In this document: in pieces, positions 11,646-23,051 of the stretch
Numbering within the stretch: position 1 is the stretch's first letter
Layout of the letters: the number at the start of each line of letters is the position of its first letter
DNA from: Adiantum capillus-veneris
Lineage: Eukaryota > Streptophyta > Polypodiopsida > Polypodiales > Pteridaceae
Length of the DNA stretch: 64,000 bases
NCBI GenBank assembly: GCA_014529385.2
Contig: CM043963.1
Span: 7,303,001 to 7,367,000 of the forward strand
Reading direction: 5' to 3'
Position numbers and translations under genes: made by a program
The notes under the pieces: model-generated
Told to the model about the DNA's origin: nothing
Database searches by the model: none
Seen by the model: the letters and a program-made list of their open reading frames with translations, nothing else

Positions 11646-14160
11646 ATGGCCTACGCTAGCGTAATTGTGGCATAACCGAATGCATTCCCTCACTAATTTC
11701 ATTTGTGTTTATGTTTTTGTGGATTTTGAATGTGTGTGCATGAAGCATTGTGTTCATAATTCCCTAATGTGTGACCGTATCTTGCCAATTGTGTGTTTAC
11801 ACACTCTAATTTTACACTAACCCCTTGCTAATTTGACTAATTTTTGCTAGCTTACTAATTTGCTATGAAGGATTGGAGCATTCGACAATTCAATTGATCT
11901 CCAATGGAAAGGTAATTAAGGTGGTATTCTCAACCTCCATAGAATCTAAAGATGTGTAGAATTGTGTAGAAATCCCACCATGATGCAGTGTAATGTAATG
12001 CTATGCTATGTTGATGCAATGCAATGTGATGCTATGTTGGATTGGAAATTTTGCGATTATTCATTTTCACGACGTCGTAATGCCGAAATTTTTAAGAATT
12101 AGTGGCGCATGAATTTGATAAGTTTCAATTTCTAATTGATGAATGTGTGTTGCTAATTGGATGCCTAATTGAGTTAATTGCATGCTTGGATGGTCAATTT
12201 CAAGTGTGTGTGCACTAAAATCAAGTGTGTGTGCACTATTTTGTCCATGTTTGTGCACCTAAAAATCAATGTGTGCGTTATAATTTTTCAATTGTTATGA
12301 TTGATGTGTGTTGTGATCATGCCCAACTAATGATTTGTGAAGTCACATTGCAAATCCGACAAATTTAACCCTTTTGTGTGCGCACCTAAAGATTGGTAAA
12401 AACTGCCAATTTTTTAGTGTGCGTGTGTCTAAAAAGTGTTTAATTTGCATGATTGATTCGAATTTTGATTGCAAATTGGATGTCTGTAATGATTAAATGC
12501 TACGTTTTTGTGCTCAAAACAGTGATTTACACACTCCAATTGCGTCAAACTTTGACCTAATTTTGTCGGTAATTTTGCCGGTTTAATTTCCTTGTCTTGA
12601 TTTTATTGATTAAATTTTTGGGCAATTGAATTGATGAGGATTTTACAATTTCATTTGACTACACTATTCCTCAATGTGTGGGGAATTTATTTAAAAAAAA
12701 GTGTATTTTTCATATAATGTTTGCAATTGTTTGGCAATTTTTTGAATTTTCGGGTGATTTTACGCATTTCGGCTAATTTTCGACCAAAATTCGGCTTTTC
12801 TCGGTTCCCGAGAGTGTCTTTCGGCGCATGGACTATCCTCATCGGATAGAGCTTTACGTCTCTTGGGATAGTTTCCTACGATGCTAAAAATAATCTTCTT
12901 CGTCTTTCTTCTTCCGCTTCCGTCGCGCCGTTTTTGTGCTTCGTGACGTGTGAACCCACACTTACACACACAACACACAAACTACAAAAAGACATTATAA
13001 ATTTTTGAAAACAAAAAAGAGACCTACTTGTCTTCTTTATGTGAAACCTTTTGTCTTTTTGCCTTTTTTGTGTCATTGACTTTTGTATTGATTCATTTCA
13101 TTTTAATTTAATTCATTTCGTTTTCTTTCCTTTTAAATTTCACTTCATTTCATTTTAATTTCATTTTCTTTTTTTTCTCACTTTCATTTCATTAATTTGA
13201 ATATTAGTCATAAAAACCATTAAATATCATAAAAACAATAAAAATTTTCAAAAACCCAATAAAAAAATCAAAAAAAGAGTTTGAAAATTATAAAAAATAG
13301 AAAACTCATTTTTAAAAAGAGTAAAAAAAAATAGAAAATTCACCAAAAAACACATAGAAAATCATAAAAGATTCAAAAATGTCACAAAAACCATAAAAGA
13401 ACTAAAAAATGTCACAGAAAATTTACAAAAAAGTTCAAAAGTGTCCAAAAAAAATTATTTTAAAAAATAACAAAATTCATAAAACCTTCAAATAAATCCC
13501 AAAAAATTCTAAGATTCACCAAAAAAAAGGAAAAATCACACAAAAATAGAAAATTATCAAAAAAATCTGTAAAATTCAACACTTTTCCAAAAAAGCATAA
13601 AAAATCATAAAAAGACTAAAAAAATAGAAATTTTAGAATTTCACAAATAATTAGAAAAAATAAAAAGAGAGTGGTCGTAAGCGCATAAATAGCCAGAAAG
13701 TGCCAGAAATAGTCAGAAAGAGCCTGAAAAAGCCAAAGCGAGCCCGAAAAAAGACCTAGAATAGCAAAAGCAAAGTTGAAAAGTATACCGCACATCGAGC
13801 AAACACAGCAAACCGAGCACATTGTGCACAGCGGATCAAATCAGCCAAAAAAGCAAGCAAAACGACCAATTCGAAGCAATAGAGTGTCAAATTAATTTTA
13901 AGATTTTTGCATGCGAGAACCGAGCATGTGTAAGTGTAGCAGTGCAAATTAGTTTCCAATCGAACGAACAAGGCCACAACTCACATGTGATTGCAGATTA
14001 GGTTCTTCAAGGCCCAAGTTTTTCATCGTTTCAAAAGGTTGCAGTTAATTTTGACACAGTCGAGCTAGAGTTAATCAACTCTTGTGAGATTGAAGAGCAG
14101 TCAACTGCAAAAGCGCTTTGACTAAAGCAGTTTTATCAAGCCGGGCAGGAGAAATTCTGC
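11646..14160 (+). other. Long non-coding leader of element B
   Basis: About 2.5 kb without coding frames between PBS and first coding-like sequence. It is AT-rich and shows a strong strand-composition switch: T-rich from about 13080 to 13200 (repeats of TTTCATTT), then very A-rich to about 13665 (phrases such as ATAAAAACCAT and CAAAAAA). A short direct duplication around AAGTGTGTGTGCACTA occurs near 12200-12237. Long leaders are usual in Tat/Athila type elements. Confidence 0.5.
13200..13665 (+). repeat. A-rich low-complexity tract
   Basis: About 460 bp with runs of A broken by AT, TC and CC dinucleotides, preceded by a T-rich block. It lies in the element B leader and encodes nothing. Confidence 0.8.
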
Positions 14161-15720
14161 TAATCAATGCCAGAATCTGCCAATTGGCAGTTTTTGTGGA
14201 TTAAGCCAACATGGACTCAAATCGATCCGAGAGTTCAAGTACATCAGGACATGCCAATAGTAGTGGCAGCACAAGTGCAATTACAACCGACCAGATTTTA
14301 CAACTATATGGCTACATGGAGACAAAGTCTTGTACACAGATTCAGAAGGCCATAGATACTTGATGAGCAGCAAAAGAACACAGGATCCAAGATCCTGTTG
14401 ATCAGAGTAAAGCCCGATTCAGAGAACTCCCATGTTCACAAACTTCAGTGGAGCCAGGTATTGCAAGCTCAAGGATGAAGTGCAGATAGAGGTGCAAAAA
14501 ATCAACCCAAGTGTTTACCCAGAAACATGTACAAATCTGCCAAGCATCCATTTAGTGCATATGCAGTCAGGGTCATTGTACATGGATTATAGTGGTCAGA
14601 TGTATAATCAAGACCCAGTAATGCAAAATCCAACAAATCAACCAATAGAAGCCAGTCTAATGGGAGAACCAAGCCAAAGATGGTACAAAGGTCAAGACAG
14701 AGCATTCTATAGCTTGATGCTTAGTGTTCTAAAAGAAACTACCAACAACTTGGCAAGCACAAATAGATCAAAAAGGATGGTTCATTTCAAAGGAAAAAAT
14801 ATATTATAGTCCATCCTCTCTAGAGCTGAAGGATATTAATCGAGTGAACCTAGAAATTTGTTCAGATCCAAACTCTCCTCCATCGGAAATCAACAACTTT
14901 GATGTTGTGACCAAACGAGCATATACTTTGACCAAAACAGTCGTAGATATAGATGAGAGTCTAGCATCTATGATGCATTGGGTCCTGAAACCACAGAATC
15001 TCAAATCATAGGAGACCCATGGGATAGACAATATTAGGGCAAAGATGATGCCATCTACAACATGACTCGGGGAATAATTTGTCATGTTTCAAGGAGATAC
15101 ATGGGAAACTATGTAGAGGGTTTGCAGATGCCAAACATCAACAATGCTACCCAAAGTGTGTCTTCATAGTCCCAGAAGGTGAGACTAAACCAGAGCCAAA
15201 TAATTTTGAACTCTTACACTGAAGCAGGTTATAGTGATCACCCTAGGAAGGGGGGAGCTGTAAATCCATCAAGCTCAGCTCTAATACCAGGAAATGCTAC
15301 ACCAGTTAGAAGCCCTAGAGCTTCTAGACAGCAGACCTCTTCAAAGCAAAAACCATTGAAAGATCATATGGTTGTCGGAAGTTTCCAATTGAGCAAGATT
15401 CCATCGGAGTCTACAGACAAATGCTTCTATGAAGATCATCAAGGACAGAAGTTTGAGCTGATCTCCACAAGTCAAAGTCAGAACCCAACAAGTACGATAG
15501 TGTTCAAACAGTTACATGTGACCAAGCTCACATATGCATATCAAGATGCACATGGTAACGAATATCAGCAAGATCATGATCTTGTACAAACCCCTACGGA
15601 TGGTACGACTAAAGTCAAAACGACTAAATTCAAAGACTATCTGAAGATGATGCAACGCCTCAAGCTTCCACAATAGGTGATAGAAAAGTCAAAGTCAATG
15701 GGAGCTAAACTCCAGAAAGC
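14160..15720 (+). pseudogene. Element B gag-like region, degenerate
   Basis: Several plus frames continue one another across stops and shifts: 14167-14355, 14432-14809 and 15179-15676. The last (165 codons) is Lys/Gln-rich and includes FYEDHQGQKFELISTSQSQN, HVTKLTYAYQDAHG and TTKFKDYLKMMQRLKLPQ. No zinc knuckle or capsid motif is recognisable. Position between leader and protease-like region suggests gag; the sequence itself does not prove it. Composition (A-rich, many Lys/Gln codons) is unlike the neighbouring copia A sequence. Confidence 0.4.
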
Positions 15721-15778
15721 TACACAAAGGGCACCACCAAAATCTCCTCCAAAGAGATAGATTCTGCCAGAAAGTGCA

Positions 15779-16320
15779 ATGGATCTTCTAAGATCAAAGG
15801 TTACTCAGATGCAGGAGGAAAATGCTCATCAATTGCAAACAAAAAGTGCAGTATCACAGCCAATGGAGTCAACATTAATTGAAGCAGGTGATCAAGGCAA
15901 AGAAAATGTAGATAAAGCTCAATCAAAGGATGTTGCCATAGCAAAAGAAGTCAGTTCATACACAAATTGTGAGACGATCAAGTGCAACATTGTTGGTGAG
16001 AATGAACAAAAGCTGTCAAGAGAAGTAAAGCTAAATTTTTAGTTAGACAAGAACCTCGTGTCTTTTTGCACTTGGAAAAGATGTGTCCAACCACAACTAG
16101 AAGATGCTCCTGAAATTGTGGCCATATTTGGAGACAAATGAGCAGTATGTTGGGGAATCATCTCCACCACCATTGAAGTAAGTTTACAAATCATCACAAC
16201 TCAATTCTATGTGATCACAGCAAAAGATATGCTAGAAGACATCATGTTAGGAATGCCAATGGCCTAGAAGATATCAGAGATAAAGAATTCAAACATGACG
16301 GAGTCATCATAGAAAAAAAA
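15779..16320 (+). pseudogene. Element B first protease-like region
   Basis: Frame 15779-16042 is open and then continues through stops. The end of the region reads ITTQFYVITAKDMLEDIMLG and MPMA (about 16190-16265), which looks like the C-terminal half of a retropepsin (hydrophobic beta strand, then D-x-x-L-G). An active-site D-S/T-G is not visible before it. The call rests on pattern only. Confidence 0.35.
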
Positions 16321-16345
16321 TAATGAAGACCAAGACTAGTCATCC

Positions 16346-17335
16346 GTGGATGACGGCACAAAGTCCTCAAACACATTTAAAATGAAGACTTATATCAAAG
16401 CAGATCTTATTGAAAATGATTCATCTCCATCGAGCAGAACTTCAAAAAAGCTTAAAGTGAATCAAGCAATAGCAAGTGCAAATCAAACAGAACAAAGAGA
16501 AACCACAGAAGCTATTGAGCAGAGAATTCCATCAAAACCAGAAGTAAAGAAGAACAAGGTTACAGACAACCAAGAAGCAATAGGAAGTCCAAAGATCCAT
16601 ACATTGCCAATTGAATCAGTTGATGTAAGTCAGGTTGGAAAACAAAGCCTCAAGCTACCCTCCATAGAGACACAGTTAGATCAAGATGAGGCCATGGAAA
16701 AATCAGGACAAAGATCTTCAAGAGAACCCACAATGAGAATAGTTTTAGTTCTCAGCAATACAAAAGGAGCCAGTGTCAGATGTAACGCTCTACTGGATAA
16801 AGAAGCAAAGTCCAATATGGTTGCAAAAAACATCCAGAGTATTCTAGAGATTACTCAGGACAAGCCAGGTAACAGAGAAATCATGGGTAAGGCTACAAGT
16901 CAAAAAGGAATGGTTGCCACCCTTAGCATCCAAAATCTTGAAGAGCAGGTAAAACTTCAAGTGAATCCTTCAAAGGAAATTCTTGCAGATGTAATCCTTG
17001 GACATCAATGCCTAGACCAACACAAGGCCTACAAAGAAGATACAATGCTAATACTATCTTTTCCAAGAGGTAGCCAACAACAATTAAAGGTATCGTTAAT
17101 GCCAGATTCAAAGTTGCAAAAGTCACAAGAATTGAAGATAAATCTTGCAAATAAAGGTAAAGCTAAAGTGGAACTTCCACCGATTAGCAAAGAAGGTGTG
17201 ATAGCATATGCCTCTACATCAAAGAACCCTCATGGATCAGCTTCTTCAAGCAAGTCAGACTTTCAAAACTTCAGGTCAATTGCTGACCCAACAGGAACCT
17301 CTAAGGAGACACCCAAAAAAGCAAAGATATTTTAG
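16346..17335 (+). pseudogene. Element B retropepsin-like protein, 329 codons
   Basis: The longest frame in element B. Residues 1-125 are polar linker. Around residues 130-235 it has the layout of a retroviral-type aspartic protease: MRIVLVLSN, CNALLDKEAKSNMVAKN (where D-T/S-G-A would be expected) and ADVILGHQCLDQH near the C-terminal side (the I-L-G turn). The catalytic motif reads D-K-E, so it would be inactive. The remainder is a Ser/Lys-rich tail. No RT follows. The frame is relatively clean compared with neighbours. Confidence 0.45.
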
Positions 17336-17499
17336 CCAAAGTACTCAAGGAAGCAAACGAAAGTCAAACAAGTGTTTGTTTCGAGCAGTTTAGTCAAAGT
17401 CAATGATCCAGTTTGGATTAAGGATAGGAAATCAACATAGAAAGGCAAACACATGGGATGGATAGCATCACATTGAAGCTTAAAAGAACAGGAGTACTA

Positions 17500-18180
17500 T
17501 GAAGGTAACAGATAGATATGGGTGCCAAAACCGCAGGTTAGACCATATGAAGTAACTTCAAGACCCTCCCAAGAAAGAAGGCCCACTAGGTATCAACCTC
17601 GACCATATCCTAGGATACCTAAGAAGCAGGTATACAATAGAACAACATTGAAATATGCTAAAGTCAATCACAAGTTTCAAGAGGATACAAAACAAAGACA
17701 GATCTCAAAGAATCTTTCTCTTGGACAAAAATTCTACACATGGTATACAAAGATTTGGCTACCAATCAACCACAAGCCAACTACAACTACACCAAATCTA
17801 CATGAAGATCTCAAGAAATCAACAAGACCTAGAGCGAAGCAAAGTGAACAATGGAGATACAAAGGTCCTCAAGAGATTTGGATTCCTAAGTCTTTCAATG
17901 CTCCTAGTCAAAAGCCAAATGCCGACAGCCAATAGAGGCCTACAACAACATCAAAGACTCCTATCAACAGGCCTACTTGGAAAATCAAACGGATGATGGA
18001 GTCTTCAAAGTCAAAGAAGGACAACCCAACCAACAAGAATGCAGATTCAAAGATGATAAAACAGGTATGGCAAAAGGAACCTTCAATGCCAACTTGCTCC
18101 TTCACTAATCCTCTTTTTGAGGATTCAAGCTTACTTTTACATGAAGAAATGTTTGTAGTAAGCACAAGAATGTGAAAAAT
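17500..18180 (+). pseudogene. Element B basic protein region with repeated W-x-P-K motifs
   Basis: Frame 17522-17935 (137 codons) is rich in Pro, Arg, Lys and Gln, with motifs PKPQVRPYEV, ERRPTRYQPRPYPRIPKK and, near the end, PQEIWIPKSFNAPSQK. The frame upstream of 17522 also contains IWVPKP, so a tryptophan-Pro-Lys phrase recurs (IWVPK, IWLP, IWIPK). It resembles a nucleic-acid-binding tail, but I do not recognise the family. It lies where RT would be in an autonomous element. Confidence 0.35.
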
Positions 18181-18189
18181 CAAGTTGCC

Positions 18190-19133
18190 AGGGTGCAAAA
18201 AACACTCTTTGGCATAGTCAGAGTCGGGCTGCTGAGCCATAAAATGAGCAGAGCATTAGCCCCAAAGCTTCAAGTCATATTAAACTCTGTGCTAAGAGTC
18301 ATAGTTATTAGGCTAACGCGCTCAAGTTGGAAGAGTTGAGAATATCTAAGTCATGATTACTCATGCTGGATGAGATGAGCATAAGAGTCAAAGTCTATTA
18401 ACTTACAATTGATGGAGTGTCGTAGAGTCCAACACTCACGCACAATGCACAGTAAGATGAGAGGACATATCCTCGACAACAAAAACCATTCTTAAAGGGG
18501 TGCCAGCTTGCAAAGCCATGTCATATGCTTTTATAGCTACACCATCTTTCTAAATTACCCCTCAAAATCATTCTTGCACAGCATATTGTTTTCCATGCAT
18601 TTTTGTGTATGCATAAATAGTATGTCCCATCATCGGACATATGCATTAGACACTCTTTTTGCTTCCTCCTATGCACCTCGAGTGGACTACAACAGGCAAA
18701 CCAATGTTCCATCATGCTACCCTCTCATATTTGCTGCCTTTTTAATTCCATATCTATCAGCAAATAATCCCTTCAGTACTTTATTAATATTTCCCATGCT
18801 AATAAGTCCTCCAATAATGCGCATATCCCAAAGGCACTTTTTTCCTTTGGTCATCCAGGTATTAGACCCTAAAGTAGGACCTCATCATTCTACCTCCCTT
18901 GTACATACATTTCATAAATAAACAGAAGCCTCATCATCATGCTATTACAACGAACAAATGCAACATCATCTCTCACATCAGACATATTTGGACCAATGAA
19001 GATGTTGCAGCAAATTGAAACTCATCAACAAATCCAACGACAATGAACACAATCATCCCATCAACAACCAATCAAAACCTTCCCTTGCCTCCATGGACAC
19101 TTTTCAACAGTGCCCGAGGACAGGCACTAAAAT
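18190..19133 (+). other. 3' non-coding region of element B
   Basis: No coding domain. It runs from the end of the basic frame to the polypurine tract; short frames at 18508-18921 look incidental. Confidence 0.4.
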
Positions 19134-19146
19134 AGGAAGGGGAGAA
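19134..19146 (+). other. Polypurine tract of element B
   Basis: AGGAAGGGGAGAA directly abuts the 3' LTR TG. It is the expected second-strand primer site and confirms plus orientation. Confidence 0.8.
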
Positions 19147-20066
19147 TGTTAACTGAGTCAATGTCAGATAACAGAAGCTGCTAAAGACCGAAGACATACG
19201 GATGCACATCGAGGATGAATACAAAGAAGCAGTAAAGATTGGAATTACACATTTTCCACGTTTTCCAAAAATGGTCACGTATTGTAAATGCCCGATTTAT
19301 TTCAAGCCATTGTAGTATTTCTAATGTGTTACGGGCTCAATGGGAGCTCCAAGCTGTAAAGAATAGGTCACTTACTGTGCCTAGGTTGCAGATTCAGATG
19401 GTAAGCCCTAAATGCCTTGGGCGTCCGGACATTGCATATTTTTACCCTAGGTATATAAGGCACTGTGTAAAAGAAATTAGGGTTCTCAAGCTCATTTGTT
19501 GACAGCACTCTTTGGTGAGAGCTCTTGAGGTGTGTGGCTATGGAGTCATTGAGCTTCTCCTTTCTCATGAGACTTGATTAACACTAATTAATGCTTCATT
19601 CTCTCTCACTATGCCTCTCTCATGCTTCTTATGATTGCCTATGATGCTTAGATTAGCTAGATCTACACTAATTAGTGGTTAATCCCTCTCTAATCTTGTG
19701 TGATTGCCCTCTTTTGCTTGTTGTGCATGTAGGTTTGATTGGAGTGTGGTGCTTCGATAGATCTCTGTGTGTGTGCTTGCGATTAGTGTGTTGCTTGATA
19801 GGATTAGTGTTGTGTGCGTCTTGCAATTGTAGTGTGTGTGTTTGGGTTGATTAGAGGTGAAGAGAAGTGGATATGGAGATTGCCCTTCACTGTGGCTTAG
19901 CTCCTCCATAGGCCGAGAAGCTCACCTCGTAGAGTTAACCATTTGTGTTGCCACGATTAGCTCACTAACCGTGTGAGTGTTTCCATGCCCTAGCCCGGTA
20001 GCTCATCCCTCCATATTGACAATTTTGTTGGTCATTGGAGATATTGCAACGATGGAACCCTGAACA
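19147..20066 (+). repeat. 3' LTR of element B
   Basis: A 920-bp direct copy of 10687-11623, beginning TGTTAACTGAGTCAA and ending GAACA. It has small gaps relative to the 5' LTR, for instance in the region after the TATA box where a CTTGAGCGGTC phrase is missing. The terminal 27-bp hairpin has one mismatch here. TATATAAG is kept at 19452-19459. Confidence 0.85.
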
Positions 20067-20348
20067 TTTTCCCAAGGCCTTTAGGGCTCACCACTTACTA
20101 AATCTGCAACCTAGGCACAGTAAGTGACCTATTCTTTACAACTTGGAACTCCCATTGAGCCCGTAACACATTAGAAATATTACAATGGCTTGAAATAAAT
20201 TGGGAATTTACAATACATGACCATTTTGGGAAAACGTGGAAAATGTGTAATTCCAATCTTTACTGCTTCTTCGTATTCATCCTCGATGTGCATCCATACG
20301 TCTTCAGTCTTTAGCAGCTTTTGTTAACTGACGTTGACTCAGTTAACA
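20067..20348 (-). repeat. Inverted 282-bp fragment of LTR B
   Basis: Reads as the reverse complement of the first about 283 bp of LTR B (compare 10687-10969), from CCCAAGGCC through to GTTAACA at 20348. It lies directly after the 3' LTR and inside the target duplication, so it arrived with, or arose within, the same insertion. Confidence 0.85.
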
Positions 20349-20472
20349 TGGATGCACACAGATTCAGTGAGCCAGTGTGTGTTGGCTAAGGTCATACTTG
20401 TGATGGCCTTGTACAGGTTTTGTACGGTTTTCTTTTCTCTCTCAAGGCCACATTGGCCTCTACGAGGGAGAT
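20349..20472 (+). pseudogene. 3' end of copia A internal region
   Basis: After the target duplication TGGAT the copia A sequence resumes. There is little recognisable coding sequence, but the stretch CTCTACGAGGGAGAT before TGTTGGGG has the position and look of a copia polypurine tract. RNase H appears largely deleted. Confidence 0.45.
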
Positions 20473-20800
20473 TGTTGGGGTAAATCCCCATGTGGCCGGT
20501 TAGGCCAAGTGCCCACCCACTATACTTATTCATTATGTACATAATAGAATAAGGGGGCTCACATGTAGAGAGTGAGTTTCAGCCCTTGCAAACACAAGGT
20601 GTCCTCTTGTCCTCTCTTCTCCATTGCTGCACACACTCACACACGCTCTCGCTTGCGCACTTCATCAAATACATTAAGAAACAATTGCTCTTGCAAAATC
20701 CTAGCCTATTATCTCTTTGGGCACTTCCAAAACTTTGAGTTGGAATCACTTCAAGCCACAATGATCTAGCCCTTGTAATCTATACAACAAACACTTGATG
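20473..20800 (+). repeat. 3' LTR of copia A (right end not determined)
   Basis: Starts TGTTGGGGTAAATCCCC directly after a purine run, the usual copia LTR start. No second copy is in the window, so the end is a guess. The TATA-like ATACTTATTCATTATG region near 20523 is weak. Confidence 0.45.
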
Positions 20801-20987
20801 GCTATGAGCTCATAGCCGCTATGTTAGTCAAAATTCATGACTTGACAAAACAATTGTGCTTTTGGCACAAAACATATTTTAGCTTGCGAAATCCTCAATG
20901 TCCAAATTTAGTTTTGAAAAGAGCTCTATGCTCCCGATGACTAGATCTAGCTATGGTACAATTTTGGTCTCAAAGTGTGATAGGGGA

Positions 20988-21760
20988 ACATGGATTGCAA
21001 TCCATATACCTCAGTGGTAGAATATGATGAAACTCTACATACAGCTTACCCTTGGTACCTTGACACCAACTATTGTCTTGCTGTGTGATTTGGACTTGAC
21101 TAAGTTAGCTAAAAGTCAAACCCTAGGTCCAACTTTGCAATTTTCCACCTTGAAGTATTTTTGGTCCTTTCAATGAGCTTTTTGGATTCTTTTAGCAATC
21201 TTTCTTCGGGAGTATTGTTTCTAATGGTCTCAGCTATAAACTAGAAAAGTCAAAAATTGTTTCTAATGGTTTCTACCAAAAATCTAAGATGGGGGACATG
21301 GATTGCGATCCATGTTTCATCACTTTTGGACTTGGGATTTGGTCAGCTGATAGGTTATGATGTTTGGATCCTATCCCCAAAAGTCTTTTTGAATTTGGAT
21401 CAATGGTCAACCAAAAGTGAAATTTCTGGTCTATTCTAGCAATTTTTGGCTATGTTGCCCTTCTGATTACCCTTTTGAACTTCTTTTACAAGTGTGTCTT
21501 GGGGATTGTGTGTGTATATGCCTGAGCTACTCACTATTCAATTTTCAACCAAAATCTCTGATGAGTTACATGGATCGCGATCCATGTTCCATCTCCTTTG
21601 GGCATGAAACTTTGCTAGCTTATAGTCTTTGCTATTTGGAATCTATTCCCTAGATCTTTTGGGCTTTGGATCACAAAAAGTTGAAAATCTTCAAATTTTG
21701 GTCAATTGGACTAGCTTTAGATGATTTTTTCACAATTTCCTTCATTTGAGTGTGTTTTTC
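20988..21760 (+). repeat. Tandem repeat of about 270-310 bp units, each with a 20-bp palindrome
   Basis: Three copies of a palindromic core occur at 20988-21007 (ACATGGATTGCAATCCATAT), 21296-21315 (ACATGGATTGCGATCCATGT) and 21568-21587 (ACATGGATCGCGATCCATGT, a perfect palindrome). Spacings are 308 and 272 bp. Between cores the units share phrases such as CTTTTGGxCxTG, TTTTGGATC, TAGCAATTTTTG and ACAAGTGTGTCTTGGGxxTTG. Unit edges are approximate. Confidence 0.65.
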
Positions 21761-22250
21761 ATTTCGAAGGGTCTTCAATAATTGGTTCCCTTGGTGGCTC
21801 TCCTTTGTAAGGCTTATGTAGGCTCACATGAAAATCATTGTGTATGAGCCAATGGCTGGGCAACTTGAGTTGATAAGCCATGTCATTTATTGGCTTCAAG
21901 ATTTGAATAGGACCATAGTATCTTTTTGCTAGTTTAGCATAATACTTTTGATGGCCTGTAGGGATTTTGCCAGTTGTTTGCTTCAATAGAGCCTTGGGAA
22001 ACTTAAGTAAGACCCAATCATTTTCTTTGAATGTTCCTTCTGTGCTTTTTAGGAGCAGCTTTTTTTGTTTGTTGAGAGATGGATATAGCCTCCTTAACCT
22101 TTTGAGAAGATTCTTGTAGGTCACGGCTAAATTCATCAACAGGAAAGATCTTTCCATGTACTTTAAGTAGTAGAATCCTGACTTTTAGGTCTTCCCTCTA
22201 TGATCTCAAAAGGTGATTATTCCGTCTTATGGCATTGAAAATAATATTTG
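21759..22250 (-). pseudogene. Ty3/gypsy integrase C-terminal fragment
   Basis: A 132-codon open minus frame (21759-22157) plus degenerate sequence upstream. It contains the C-terminal integrase domain: GTFKENDWVLLKFPKA, LAKRYYGPIQILKPINDMAY, then LPSHWLIHNDFHVSLHKPYK, equal to the 'HNxFHVSLLKPYKG' end of plant gypsy integrases. It resembles the integrase tails of G1 (about 29150-29600) and G2 (about 46130-46580), so a related family is likely. The catalytic core is absent. No LTR was linked to it. Confidence 0.75.
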
Positions 22251-22259
22251 AGGAATCCA

Positions 22260-23051
22260 CCCCCTTATGTACTTAATCACTTACAAGCTTTGTTGCATAG
22301 GATACCGCCATCCAACCTAAGTTGTAACTTGTAAGTATTCACATGTGACAACCCCTTCATCATAAAGCATTTATACTCATTGCTTATTGTAGAAATGGAA
22401 AAAAATACATGAAGGGAAAAAATCAATAGGAAAAAAGTGCCTTCATATTTATATTCTCTTATTGAAATTGAGTTGTCGATAGTAGTAAGTGCATGAGTAG
22501 TAAGTGGTCGATAGTAGTAAGTGCATGAGCACAAGTTGAACAATGAAAGTGTGCCTAATGCAGGCATCTAAAAGTGAGATTCCTATGTGTGTATACTCAA
22601 GAAATGTGCAAGAAAGAGTTGTGATGGGTTTTCTCGTGACTAGATATAGCACTTCTAATACAGTTAAGCATCATAACAGTTCGCACAAGTTTCTAGAAGG
22701 CTTTTGGTCTCCATAACATCTTTGTCTTTGTAGGTTCTTTCAGTCGGAGATCTTCTTGCATTGTCAAGATTGGGGGATTTGGCTTACGGTTTTTTATAAG
22801 TATATTTCATATTGCCATTTTAGTATCCTTGGGTAGCTAGGAGGACCTATGGTATCCATCTCTTTGTTGAGCATTTCATGTGTGATGCCTGCATGCCGAG
22901 AGGAAATACAAGAGACATAGAGGAGGGCTTTGGGGTAGAGCCACAATGTATGTGCTAGGGTTCCTTATTGCTTATACAATGGAGAATAATGGAGAGTTAA
23001 AATTAGTGTAGGGTTACTCATGAAAGGGGACAACCACAATGTATTTTTACA
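22260..23051 (-). other. Non-coding, probably LTR of copia E in its right part
   Basis: No coding domain. At its right edge the plus reading is TTTTTACA followed by AAAATCTCCCACTCAAAGG. On the minus strand this is a polypurine run (GAGTGGGAGATTTT) followed by TGTAAAAA, so a 3' LTR of the minus-strand copia element would extend leftward from 23051. Its other end was not found. Confidence 0.35.

Larger units (their letters stand above)
10687..20348 (+). mobile_element. Element B: large RT-less LTR retrotransposon, with extra inverted LTR fragment
   Basis: The unit inserted into copia A. It is flanked by a perfect 5-bp target duplication TGGAT (10682-10686 and 20349-20353). Order: 5' LTR, PBS, long AT-rich leader, gag/protease-like frames, 3' non-coding, PPT, 3' LTR, then a 282-bp piece of the LTR 5' end in inverse orientation. 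The whole unit therefore starts with TGTTAAC and ends with GTTAACA. No RT, RNase H or integrase was found in the 7.5-kb internal region, so it must have been mobilised by another element's machinery. The PBS is of the gypsy Tat/Athila kind. LTR similarity between copies is high by eye. Confidence 0.8.

Noticed and set aside
11624-19146. Endogenous pararetrovirus as origin of element B interior
   Set aside because: Paired LTRs, PBS, PPT and a 5-bp duplication mark an LTR retrotransposon; no RT or movement-protein motif was seen.
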